A stretch of 64,000 bases of DNA from Microcebus murinus (taxonomy: Eukaryota > Chordata > Mammalia > Primates > Cheirogaleidae): assembly GCF_040939455.1 (NCBI RefSeq), contig NC_134120.1, positions 61,007,622-61,071,621 of the forward strand. The letters are read 5' to 3'. The notes beneath the pieces are model-generated. The model saw only the letters and a list, made by a program, of their open reading frames with translations. It made no database searches and was not told where the DNA came from. The position numbers were made by a program, and so were the translations under genes. Numbering within the stretch: the stretch's first letter is position 1; each line of letters opens with the position of its first letter. Shown piece by piece: positions 33,932-45,561 of this stretch.

Positions 33932-34652
33932 CTAACTGTAACCCTAACCCTTACCCAGCCCGTCTCCTCTGCCCCTGCCTGACGCACTCCTCCCCGGCCA
34001 GGCCCGTCACTGTCCTGGGCCCCCGCCTGACCGGCTCCTCCCCGCCCGGCCGGTCACCGTCCTCTGCCCCTGCCTGACACGCTCCTTCCCGCCCGGCCTC
34101 TCACCGTCCTCGGCCCCTGCCTGACCGGCTCCTCCGTCGCCTGGGCCTTCCAAGGGCTTGGTGTGGACGCTGCTTCCAGGAAGCCCTCCAGAAACCCGGC
34201 AGCAGGGTGGCCGCAGCAGTCTCCAGCAGCCGTCCCTAAGTCGCGTGAGTGCGGGGGACGTGCCCCCGCTGTGCCGCGGGGGCCCAGCCTGGTGTCTTCC
34301 CTGAGGCCCTGCGGCTGCCGGCTGGGCTGCCGCTCCCCGCAAGGGGAGAGCCGCGGAGGTGGGGACCGCCTCCTGATGGGGACGTACACGCAGCTCTCCA
34401 CGTCGGATTCCGGGGCTCTCTGTCCTGCCCGAAGGCCCAGCTGGCCTGCGGGTCCTTAGAGTGGCAAAAACCTCCGAAAACTGAGACTGAGGGTCCGGTG
34501 GGTGTCTGCACTTTTGTGCTGGGCACCCCAGGGAGGCCCGGGGGCTGGCTGGACAACGCGGTCTGCTGGGCGGGGGGTTTGGAGGAGCAACTGATGCCCT
34601 TTGCACTTTGGGTAGCAAGAGTCTGAGGTGTCTCTGAGCCCTGTGCCATGTC

Positions 34653-34694
34653 GGGGGGGGGGTGCGGGGCGGAGGAGGAGGAGGAGGAGGTGGG
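34653..34694 (+). repeat. G-run plus GGA repeat (C type)
   Basis: About nine G, tgcggggc, then six GGA repeats and tggg. Recurs near 38527, 46283 and 54039. The alternative C variant (gtgggggcggggcggggggg) occurs near 42406, 50162, 57916 and 61803, with a longer G-run near 57927. Confidence 0.85.
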
Positions 34695-36282
34695 AAGGGC
34701 CGGGGCCTGCAGTCCTGTTCCCGGGGTGGCACGGCAAGTGGCTTCTTCCACAGGCTGCTTGGCCTGGGCTCCCTGCACCTGGGCCTTTGGAGGACCGGCC
34801 CTGTGCTTGCCAACACTTCCTGCAGGGACCCAGAGCTGGGAGGTGGCATCTCTCAGCCCTGGGTCAGGCAGAGCCCCAGCGGGCCATGCCCACAACCTCT
34901 CTCAGCACCGGTCCCCCAGAAGGCTCCTTTGGGACCAGGATTCTCTTGCGGTGACTCTTTAAGGTCTGGCCCCTGGATGGAGGGGCACCAGGAGTAGAGG
35001 AGCAGGAAGGGGAAGGGGGTGGCCATGCGAGGGGACACTTTGAGGCCAAGTCCCAGCTTCAGCCTGATCCTCCTGGGAACCCCGCTCTGAGACAAGGAGC
35101 CGGGCTTCGCATTCCCACAGCAGCCAGTCGTGGGCTGAGGACACCTGGGGCGTTGGGAACTCCCTGGCTTCTCCTTGGTTTAACATCTAGAGCTGCTTGT
35201 GAATCGCGCCGCCACACACACCCGAGCGCAGGTGTCTTCCGCACAGACTGCGGGCCTCGCTCTTCTGAATGCCGCTAGCTCGCCACCCACCCACGGGTGA
35301 ACCTGGTCAGGGTGCTTTCTCTCAGGGGCAGACTCTTTTCCGGGCGGGCTACCGGTGTCTCTGTTTGCTCGTTTCTTTCTTCCATTTCGGGAAAGTCTTC
35401 CTTGCTGGGTGTGGAAATCTCCTATGCCTTCCCTCGCCTATTCTGTCAGCTTTAAAATTCTCCTTCAGTTGCCACCCTCACAGATGGATTAGGAAACTCT
35501 TTCCGGTGCACTCATTAGTGAAATGACCTCCAGGAAGCTGGAATCCAATATCTAATGGCCGATTTTTAGCGAGTCCACACGCCAGGGTGGTCGGGGTCCA
35601 AAGCAGCCCCGGCCAGGCCCAGGCCCCTTGGACTGGGCCACAGGAGGACACGGAGGAGGGTCCCGGCCCCCACGAAGCGGTGCCGGCAGTTCTCCACGGG
35701 CTTGGGCGTTTTCCAGAGGTAGGAGATGGAGGGGACTGATTTCTTCAGCGCCCCCCAAACCACGCCACCCCACCCCACCCATGGGACACATCCCCAGAGA
35801 GAGACGCCCCATACACTGGCTGTGCCCCAGCCCTGGCCCGGGGGAATAGGCGGCAGCCCACCCACAGGGCGAGGGGGGGGCGCAGCTGAAAGGGGTTGTG
35901 GGGGAGGGCGGCCCCTGGCTGGGGTCAAAGGGCGAGCGTCCCGCGCGTGCGCAGTCAGCGGCAGCGACGCGCTGGGGGTGGGCAGCGGGTAGGTGAAGGA
36001 GGCCGGGCGAGGAGACGAGGGGGGCTGGGAGGGCTCCACCTTGGCGAGTCCAGCCGTGGAGGCGCATCTTGTGTGAGTGTGAGTGAGTGTGAGTGTGTGT
36101 GTGTGTGTATAGAGAGACAGCCCCCCACCCCGCCCCGCCCCGCCCATCACCCCCGTCCCTGGGAGCCCGCGGGACCCGGCCGGCCCGGCCCCGCCCGGCG
36201 CGGGGCCTGGGGCGGGAGGCGGCGGCGGGGAAGCCCAGAGAGGCTCGGCTTCTCGAGCGGGGCAGGGGCGCCCTCCGCCGCC

Positions 36283-36403
36283 GTCTAGGGCCACACCACC
36301 CTGAACGCCCCCGATCTCGTCTGGTCTCGGAAGCTAAGCAGGGTCGGGCCTGGTTAGTACTTGGATGGGAGACCGCCTGGGAATACCGGGTGCCACAGGC
36401 TGC
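36283..36403 (+). rRNA. 5S ribosomal RNA, C type, copy 10
   Basis: Identical to copy 9. T20 terminator at 36407-36426. Its spacer carries a private gatgctgcttcc (about 38040) where other C units have gacgctgcttcc. Confidence 0.92.
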
Positions 36404-36985
36404 TGCTTTTTTTTTTTTTTTTTTTTCTTGCCTCTTGTTCTGTCCCCTTTCTGGGAGCGCGGCGGCGGCCCGGGGTGGGGGTCACCCCCACCCTCAGCGC
36501 CCGCGCGGTGCCTGGCGCCCCAGCCCGCACCGTGGGGCCTCCTCTTGTCCCAAGCCGCGACACCGCCGCCACGCGGCAGCATGCGTGGCATCTGGACTGT
36601 CAGGTCTCAGACCAAAGGTCTGCTCTGTGGGAACCGACACGCTGGAGGAAACCTTGAGAGTCTGAGAGGGGAGGGAGTTCCAGAAGAAGGCCAGGATGTC
36701 ATTTTGAGGGAGTATGTGACCAGAACTCGTCCCGTTGCTTTTGGGGTTCTATGGGCTACACGCAGGAATCTTTGGTGGTGGCACCTGATGTTGGGGGATC
36801 CGGAGTCACACCCAGACCTGCTCCACAGGCCTCCTTTTACTTTTCTCTTCGGATTCATTATTTTTAAAAAGTGTCTCTTACCTCTAGGATTGCATTTTCT
36901 TTTCTCTCTCTTTTCAAGCAGATGATGGGAGTACAAGTATTCAGGTGACATGTGTTGCCCGTGCCGCCCTCCCCCCTGTGTTCTT

Positions 36986-37314
36986 TTTTTTTTTTTTTGA
37001 GACAGAGTCTCGTTTTGCTGCCCAGGCTAGAGTGAGTGCCATGGCGTCAGCCTAGCTCACAGCAACCTCAATCTCCGGGCTCAAGCAATCCTGCTGCCTC
37101 AGCCTCCCGAGTAGTTGGGACTACAGGCATGCACCACCACGCCCGGCTGTGTTTTTCTATATATATTAGTTGGCCAATTAATTTCTTTCTATTTTTAGTA
37201 GAGACGGGGTCTCGCTCTTGCTCAGGCTGGTTTCGAACTCCTGACCTGGAGCAATCCGCCCGCCTCGGCCTCCCAGAGAGCTAGGATTACAGGCGTGAGC
37301 CACCGCGCCCGGCC
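36986..37314 (-). mobile_element. Alu SINE insertion 2 (after 5S copy 10)
   Basis: Same insertion as 33112-33440; duplications at 36972-36985 and 37315-37328. Confidence 0.95.
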
Positions 37315-37583
37315 CCCCCTGTGTTCTTATTCATATACCTCTCATGTTGTTCCAGCGTATTGTGGGGGTACCAATGTTAAGGTCGGGTGCCTTGCCCTCT
37401 CCAAGCCTCCCCCCTCGGGTCAGAGCTTCAAGTGCGCCCATCCCCCAGTCGGTGCGCACCCACCCCATGCCTAATGGATGTGTATGCCCCTCCCCTCCCC
37501 CCACCCGCCCGCCCGACACCCACCCGATGAAGGTGATTCCTCTCTGTCCACTTAGGCGTCCATCCGTTCGTACCAATTTGCTG

Positions 37584-37805
37584 GTGAGCGCGCTCACGTG
37601 GTGCTCGTGTGTCCATTCTTGGGATACTTGGCTTCCTGGAACGGGTTCCAGCTCTGGCCAGGAGAACACGAGAGGCGCCCTCTCACCGCTGCTCCTCACA
37701 GCCGAATGGCACTCCGTGGTGTCCACGCGCCACATTTTATTGATGCACTCCTGGATGGATGGGCACTCGGGTCGCTTCCACGTCTTTGGGATTGTGAATT
37801 GTGCC
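37584..37805 (-). mobile_element. L1 LINE 3'-end fragment (after 5S copy 10)
   Basis: C-type version, as at 33710. Confidence 0.6.
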
Positions 37806-40156
37806 CTAACTGTAACCCTAACCCTTACCCAGCCCGTCTCCTCTGCCCCTGCCTGACGCACTCCTCCCCGGCCAGGCCCGTCACTGTCCTGGGCCCCCGC
37901 CTGACCGGCTCCTCCCCGCCCGGCCGGTCACCGTCCTCTGCCCCTGCCTGACACGCTCCTTCCCGCCCGGCCTCTCACCGTCCTCGGCCCCTGCCTGACC
38001 GGCTCCTCCGTCGCCTGGGCCTTCCAAGGGCTTGGTGTGGATGCTGCTTCCAGGAAGCCCTCCAGAAACCCGGCAGCAGGGTGGCCGCAGCAGTCTCCAG
38101 CAGCCGTCCCTAAGTCGCGTGAGTGCGGGGGACGTGCCCCCGCTGTGCCGCGGGGGCCCAGCCTGGTGTCTTCCCTGAGGCCCTGCGGCTGCCGGCTGGG
38201 CTGCCGCTCCCCGCAAGGGGAGAGCCGCGGAGGTGGGGACCGCCTCCTGATGGGGACGTACACGCAGCTCTCCACGTCGGATTCCGGGGCTCTCTGTCCT
38301 GCCCGAAGGCCCAGCTGGCCTGCGGGTCCTTAGAGTGGCAAAAACCTCCGAAAACTGAGACTGAGGGTCCGGTGGGTGTCTGCACTTTTGTGCTGGGCAC
38401 CCCAGGGAGGCCCGGGGGCTGGCTGGACAACGCGGTCTGCTGGGCGGGGGGTTTGGAGGAGCAACTGATGCCCTTTGCACTTTGGGTAGCAAGAGTCTGA
38501 GGTGTCTCTGAGCCCTGTGCCATGTCGGGGGGGGGGTGCGGGGCGGAGGAGGAGGAGGAGGAGGTGGGAAGGGCCGGGGCCTGCAGTCCTGTTCCCGGGG
38601 TGGCACGGCAAGTGGCTTCTTCCACAGGCTGCTTGGCCTGGGCTCCCTGCACCTGGGCCTTTGGAGGACCGGCCCTGTGCTTGCCAACACTTCCTGCAGG
38701 GACCCAGAGCTGGGAGGTGGCATCTCTCAGCCCTGGGTCGGGCAGAGCCCCAGCGGGCCATGCCCACAACCTCTCTCAGCACCGGTCCCCCAGAAGGCTC
38801 CTTTGGGACCAGGATTCTCTTGCGGTGACTCTTTAAGGTCTGGCCCCTGGATGGAGGGGCACCAGGAGTAGAGGAGCAGGAAGGGGAAGGGGGTGGCCAT
38901 GCGAGGGGACACTTTGAGGCCAAGTCCCAGCTTCAGCCTGATCCTCCTGGGAACCCCGCTCTGAGACAAGGAGCCGGGCTTCGCATTCCCACAGCAGCCA
39001 GTCGTGGGCTGAGGACACCTGGGGCGTTGGGAACTCCCTGGCTTCTCCTTGGTTTAACATCTAGAGCTGCTTGTGAATCGCGCCGCCACACACACCCGAG
39101 TGCAGGTGTCTTCCGCACAGACTGCGGGCCTCGCTCTTCTGAATGCCGCTAGCTCGCCACCCACCCACGGGTGAACCTGGTCAGGGTGCTTTCTCTCAGG
39201 GGCAGACTCTTTTCCGGGCGGGCTACCGGTGTCTCTGTTTGCTCGTTTCTTTCTTCCATTTCGGGAAAGTCTTCCTTGCTGGGTGTGGAAATCTCCTATG
39301 CCTTCCCTCGCCTATTCTGTCAGCTTTAAAATTCTCCTTCAGTTGCCACCCTCACAGATGGATTAGGAAACTCTTTCCGGTGCACTCATTAGTGAAATGA
39401 CCTCCAGGAAGCTGGAATCCAATATCTAATGGCCGATTTTTAGCGAGTCCACACGCCAGGGTGGTCGGGGTCCAAAGCAGCCCCGGCCAGGCCCAGGCCC
39501 CTTGGACTGGGCCACAGGAGGACACGGAGGAGGGTCCCGGCCCCCACGAAGCGGTGCCGGCAGTTCTCCACGGGCTTGGGCGTTTTCCAGAGGTAGGAGA
39601 TGGAGGGGACTGATTTCTTCAGCGCCCCCCAAACCACGCCACCCCACCCCACCCATGGGACACATCCCCAGAGAGAGACGCCCCATACACTGGCTGTGCC
39701 CCAGCCCTGGCCCGGGGGAATAGGCGGCAGCCCACCCACAGGGCGAGGGGGGGGCGCAGCTGAAAGGGGTTGTGGGGGAGGGCGGCCCCTGGCTGGGGTC
39801 AAAGGGCGAGCGTCCCGCGCGTGCGCAGTCAGCGGCAGCGACGCGCTGGGGGTGGGCAGCGGGTAGGTGAAGGAGGCCGGGCGAGGAGACGAGGGGGGCT
39901 GGGAGGGCTCCACCTTGGCGAGTCCAGCCGTGGAGGCGCATCTTGTGTGAGTGTGAGTGAGTGTGAGTGTGTGTGTGTGTGTATAGAGAGACAGCCCCCC
40001 ACCCCGCCCCGCCCCGCCCATCACCCCCGTCCCTGGGAGCCCGCGGGACCCGGCCGGCCCGGCCCCGCCCGGCGCGGGGCCTGGGGCGGGAGGCGGCGGC
40101 GGGGAAGCCCAGAGAGGCTCGGCTTCTCGAGCGGGGCAGGGGCGCCCTCCGCCGCC

Positions 40157-40277
40157 GTCTAGGGCCACACCACCCTGAACGCCCCCGATCTCGTCTGGTC
40201 TCGGAAGCTAAGCAGGGTCGGGCCTGGTTAGTACTTGGATGGGAGACCGCCTGGGAATACCGGGTGCCACAGGCTGC
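40157..40277 (+). rRNA. 5S ribosomal RNA, C type, copy 11
   Basis: Identical to copy 9; T21 terminator at 40281-40301. It opens the first half of the 7.755-kb dimer; its spacer has the gccctgtgggggcgggg and gcgcgcgcgtgcgc variants. Confidence 0.92.
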
Positions 40278-40860
40278 TGCTTTTTTTTTTTTTTTTTTTT
40301 TCTTGCCTCTTGTTCTGTCCCCTTTCTGGGAGCGCGGCGGCGGCCCGGGGTGGGGGTCACCCCCACCCTCAGCGCCCGCGCGGTGCCTGGCGCCCCAGCC
40401 CGCACCGTGGGGCCTCCTCTTGTCCCAAGCCGCGACACCGCCGCCACGCGGCAGCATGCGTGGCATCTGGACTGTCAGGTCTCAGACCAAAGGTCTGCTC
40501 TGTGGGAACCGACACGCTGGAGGAAACCTTGAGAGTCTGAGAGGGGAGGGAGTTCCAGAAGAAGGCCAGGATGTCATTTTGAGGGAGTATGTGACCAGAA
40601 CTCGTCCCGTTGCTTTTGGGGTTCTATGGGCTACACGCAGGAATCTTTGGTGGTGGCACCTGATGTTGGGGGATCCGGAGTCACACCCAGACCTGCTCCA
40701 CAGGCCTCCTTTTACTTTTCTCTTCGGATTCATTATTTTTAAAAAGTGTCTCTTACCTCTAGGATTGCATTTTCTTTTCTCTCTCTTTTCAAGCAGATGA
40801 TGGGAGTACAAGTATTCAGGTGACATGTGTTGCCCGTGCCGCCCTCCCCCCTGTGTTCTT

Positions 40861-41189
40861 TTTTTTTTTTTTTGAGACAGAGTCTCGTTTTGCTGCCCAG
40901 GCTAGAGTGAGTGCCATGGCGTCAGCCTAGCTCACAGCAACCTCAATCTCCGGGCTCAAGCAATCCTGCTGCCTCAGCCTCCCGAGTAGTTGGGACTACA
41001 GGCATGCACCACCACGCCCGGCTGTGTTTTTCTATATATATTAGTTGGCCAATTAATTTCTTTCTATTTTTAGTAGAGACGGGGTCTCGCTCTTGCTCAG
41101 GCTGGTTTCGAACTCCTGACCTGGAGCAATCCGCCCGCCTCGGCCTCCCAGAGAGCTAGGATTACAGGCGTGAGCCACCGCGCCCGGCC
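40861..41189 (-). mobile_element. Alu SINE insertion 2 (after 5S copy 11)
   Basis: Same insertion; no difference from the copy at 33112 noticed. Confidence 0.95.
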
Positions 41190-41458
41190 CCCCCTGTGTT
41201 CTTATTCATATACCTCTCATGTTGTTCCAGCGTATTGTGGGGGTACCAATGTTAAGGTCGGGTGCCTTGCCCTCTCCAAGCCTCCCCCCTCGGGTCAGAG
41301 CTTCAAGTGCGCCCATCCCCCAGTCGGTGCGCACCCACCCCATGCCTAATGGATGTGTATGCCCCTCCCCTCCCCCCACCCGCCCGCCCGACACCCACCC
41401 GATGAAGGTGATTCCTCTCTGTCCACTTAGGCGTCCATCCGTTCGTACCAATTTGCTG

Positions 41459-41680
41459 GTGAGCGCGCTCACGTGGTGCTCGTGTGTCCATTCTTGGGAT
41501 ACTTGGCTTCCTGGAACGGGTTCCAGCTCTGGCCAGGAGAACACGAGAGGCGCCCTCTCACCGCTGCTCCTCACAGCCGAATGGCACTCCGTGGTGTCCA
41601 CGCGCCACATTTTATTGATGCACTCCTGGATGGATGGGCACTCGGGTCGCTTCCACGTCTTTGGGATTGTGAATTGTGCC
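41459..41680 (-). mobile_element. L1 LINE 3'-end fragment (after 5S copy 11)
   Basis: C-type version, as at 33710. Confidence 0.6.
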
Positions 41681-44038
41681 CTAACTGTAACCCTAACCCT
41701 TACCCAGCCCGTCTCCTCTGCCCCTGCCTGACGCACTCCTCCCCGGCCAGGCCCGTCACTGTCCTGGGCCCCCGCCTGACCGGCTCCTCCCCGCCCGGCC
41801 GGTCACCGTCCTCTGCCCCTGCCTGACACGCTCCTTCCCGCCCGGCCTCTCACCGTCCTCGGCCCCTGCCTGACCGGCTCCTCCGTCGCCTGGGCCTTCC
41901 AAGGGCTTGGTGTGGACGCTGCTTCCAGGAAGCCCTCCAGAAACCCGGCAGCAGGGTGGCCGCAGCAGTCTCCAGCAGCCGTCCCTAAGTCGCGTGAGTG
42001 CGGGGGACGTGCCCCCGCTGTGCCGCGGGGGCCCAGCCTGGTGTCTTCCCTGAGGCCCTGCGGCTGCCGGCTGGGCTGCCGCTCCCCGCAAGGGGAGAGC
42101 CGCGGAGGTGGGGACCGCCTCCTGATGGGGACGTACACGCAGCTCTCCACGTCGGATTCCGGGGCTCTCTGTCCTGCCCGAAGGCCCAGCTGGCCTGCGG
42201 GTCCTTAGAGTGGCAAAAACCTCCGAAAACTGAGACTGAGGGTCCGGTGGGTGTCTGCACTTTTGTGCTGGGCACCCCAGGGAGGCCCGGGGGCTGGCTG
42301 GACAACGTGGTCTGCTGGGCGGGGGGGGGGGGGTTGGAGGAGCAACTGATGCCCTTTGCACTTTGGGTAGCAAGAGTCTGAGGTGTCTCTGAGCCCTGTG
42401 CCCTGTGGGGGCGGGGCGGGGGGGAGGAGGAGGAGGAGGAGGTGGGAAGGGCCGGGGCCTGCAGTCCTGTTCCCGGGGTGGCACGGCAAGTGGCTTCTTC
42501 CACAGGCTGCTTGGCCTGGGCTCCCTGCACCTGGGCCTTTGGAGGACCGGCCCTGTGCTTGCCAACACTTCCTGCAGGGACCCAGAGCTGGGAGGTGGCA
42601 TCTCTCAGCCCTGGGTCGGGCAGAGCCCCAGCGGGCCATGCCCACAACCTCTCTCAGCACCGGTCCCCCAGAAGGCTCCTTTGGGACCAGGATTCTCTTG
42701 CGGTGACTCTTTAAGGTCTGGCCCCTGGATGGAGGGGCACCAGGAGTAGAGGAGCAGGAAGGGGAAGGGGGTGGCCATGCGAGGGGACACTTTGAGGCCA
42801 AGTCCCAGCTTCAGCCTGATCCTCCTGGGAACCCCGCTCTGAGACAAGGAGCCGGGCTTCGCATTCCCACAGCAGCCAGTCGTGGGCTGAGGACACCTGG
42901 GGCGTTGGGAACTCCCTGGCTTCTCCTTGGTTTAACATCTAGAGCTGCTTGTGAATCGCGCCGCCACACACACCCGAGCGCAGGTGTCTTCCGCACAGAC
43001 TGCGGGCCTCGCTCTTCTGAATGCCGCTAGCTCGCCACCCACCCACGGGTGAACCTGGTCAGGGTGCTTTCTCTCAGGGGCAGACTCTTTTCCGGGCGGG
43101 CTACCGGTGTCTCTGTTTGCTCGTTTCTTTCTTCCATTTCGGGAAAGTCTTCCTTGCTGGGTGTGGAAATCTCCTATGCCTTCCCTCGCCTATTCTGTCA
43201 GCTTTAAAATTCTCCTTCAGTTGCCACCCTCACAGATGGATTAGGAAACTCTTTCCGGTGCACTCATTAGTGAAATGACCTCCAGGAAGCTGGAATCCAA
43301 TATCTAATGGCCGATTTTTAGCGAGTCCACACGCCAGGGTGGTCGGGGTCCAAAGCAGCCCCGGCCAGGCCCAGGCCCCTTGGACTGGGCCACAGGAGGA
43401 CACGGAGGAGGGTCCCGGCCCCCACGAAGCGGTGCCGGCAGTTCTCCACGGGCTTGGGCGTTTTCCAGAGGTAGGAGATGGAGGGGACTGATTTCTTCAG
43501 CGCCCCCCAAACCACGCCACCCCACCCCACCCATGGGACACATCCCCAGAGAGAGACGCCCCATACACTGGCTGTGCCCCAGCCCTGGCCCGGGGGAATA
43601 GGCGGCAGCCCACCCACAGGGCGAGGGGGGGGCGCAGCTGAAAGGGGTTGTGGGGGAGGGCGGCCCCTGGCTGGGGTCAAAGGGCGAGCGTCCCGCGCGC
43701 GCGTGCGCAGTCAGCGGCAGCGACGCGCTGGGGGTGGGCAGCGGGTAGGTGAAGGAGGCCGGGCGAGGAGACGAGGGGGGCTGGGAGGGCTCCACCTTGG
43801 CGAGTCCAGCCGTGGAGGCGCATCTTGTGTGAGTGTGAGTGAGTGTGAGTGTGTGTGTGTGTGTATAGAGAGACAGCCCCCCACCCCGCCCCGCCCCGCC
43901 CATCACCCCCGTCCCTGGGAGCCCGCGGGACCCGGCCGGCCCGGCCCCGCCCGGCGCGGGGCCTGGGGCGGGAGGCGGCGGCGGGGAAGCCCAGAGAGGC
44001 TCGGCTTCTCGAGCGGGGCAGGGGCGCCCTCCGCCGCC

Positions 44039-44159
44039 GTCTAGGGCCACACCACCCTGAACGCCCCCGATCTCGTCTGGTCTCGGAAGCTAAGCAGGGT
44101 CGGGCCTGGTTAGTACTTGGATGGGAGACCGCCTGGGAATACCGGGTGCCACAGGCTGC
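44039..44159 (+). rRNA. 5S ribosomal RNA, C type, copy 12
   Basis: Identical to copy 9; T20 terminator at 44163-44182. Second unit of the first dimer copy. Confidence 0.92.
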
Positions 44160-44741
44160 TGCTTTTTTTTTTTTTTTTTTTTCTTGCCTCTTGTTCTGTC
44201 CCCTTTCTGGGAGCGCGGCGGCGGCCCGGGGTGGGGGTCACCCCCACCCTCAGCGCCCGCGCGGTGCCTGGCGCCCCAGCCCGCACCGTGGGGCCTCCTC
44301 TTGTCCCAAGCCGCGACACCGCCGCCACGCGGCAGCATGCGTGGCATCTGGACTGTCAGGTCTCAGACCAAAGGTCTGCTCTGTGGGAACCGACACGCTG
44401 GAGGAAACCTTGAGAGTCTGAGAGGGGAGGGAGTTCCAGAAGAAGGCCAGGATGTCATTTTGAGGGAGTATGTGACCAGAACTCGTCCCGTTGCTTTTGG
44501 GGTTCTATGGGCTACACGCAGGAATCTTTGGTGGTGGCACCTGATGTTGGGGGATCCGGAGTCACACCCAGACCTGCTCCACAGGCCTCCTTTTACTTTT
44601 CTCTTCGGATTCATTATTTTTAAAAAGTGTCTCTTACCTCTAGGATTGCATTTTCTTTTCTCTCTCTTTTCAAGCAGATGATGGGAGTACAAGTATTCAG
44701 GTGACATGTGTTGCCCGTGCCGCCCTCCCCCCTGTGTTCTT

Positions 44742-45070
44742 TTTTTTTTTTTTTGAGACAGAGTCTCGTTTTGCTGCCCAGGCTAGAGTGAGTGCCATGG
44801 CGTCAGCCTAGCTCACAGCAACCTCAATCTCCGGGCTCAAGCAATCCTGCTGCCTCAGCCTCCCGAGTAGTTGGGACTACAGGCATGCACCACCACGCCC
44901 GGCTGTGTTTTTCTATATATATTAGTTGGCCAATTAATTTCTTTCTATTTTTAGTAGAGACGGGGTCTCGCTCTTGCTCAGGCTGGTTTCGAACTCCTGA
45001 CCTGGAGCAATCCGCCCGCCTCGGCCTCCCAGAGAGCTAGGATTACAGGCGTGAGCCACCGCGCCCGGCC
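44742..45070 (-). mobile_element. Alu SINE insertion 2 (after 5S copy 12)
   Basis: Same insertion, with flanking ccccctgtgttctt duplications. Confidence 0.95.
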
Positions 45071-45339
45071 CCCCCTGTGTTCTTATTCATATACCTCTCA
45101 TGTTGTTCCAGCGTATTGTGGGGGTACCAATGTTAAGGTCGGGTGCCTTGCCCTCTCCAAGCCTCCCCCCTCGGGTCAGAGCTTCAAGTGCGCCCATCCC
45201 CCAGTCGGTGCGCACCCACCCCATGCCTAATGGATGTGTATGCCCCTCCCCTCCCCCCACCCGCCCGCCCGACACCCACCCGATGAAGGTGATTCCTCTC
45301 TGTCCACTTAGGCGTCCATCCGTTCGTACCAATTTGCTG

Positions 45340-45561
45340 GTGAGCGCGCTCACGTGGTGCTCGTGTGTCCATTCTTGGGATACTTGGCTTCCTGGAACGG
45401 GTTCCAGCTCTGGCCAGGAGAACACGAGAGGCGCCCTCTCACCGCTGCTCCTCACAGCCGAATGGCACTCCGTGGTGTCCACGCGCCACATTTTATTGAT
45501 GCACTCCTGGATGGATGGGCACTCGGGTCGCTTCCACGTCTTTGGGATTGTGAATTGTGCC
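45340..45561 (-). mobile_element. L1 LINE 3'-end fragment (after 5S copy 12)
   Basis: C-type version, as at 33710. Confidence 0.6.
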
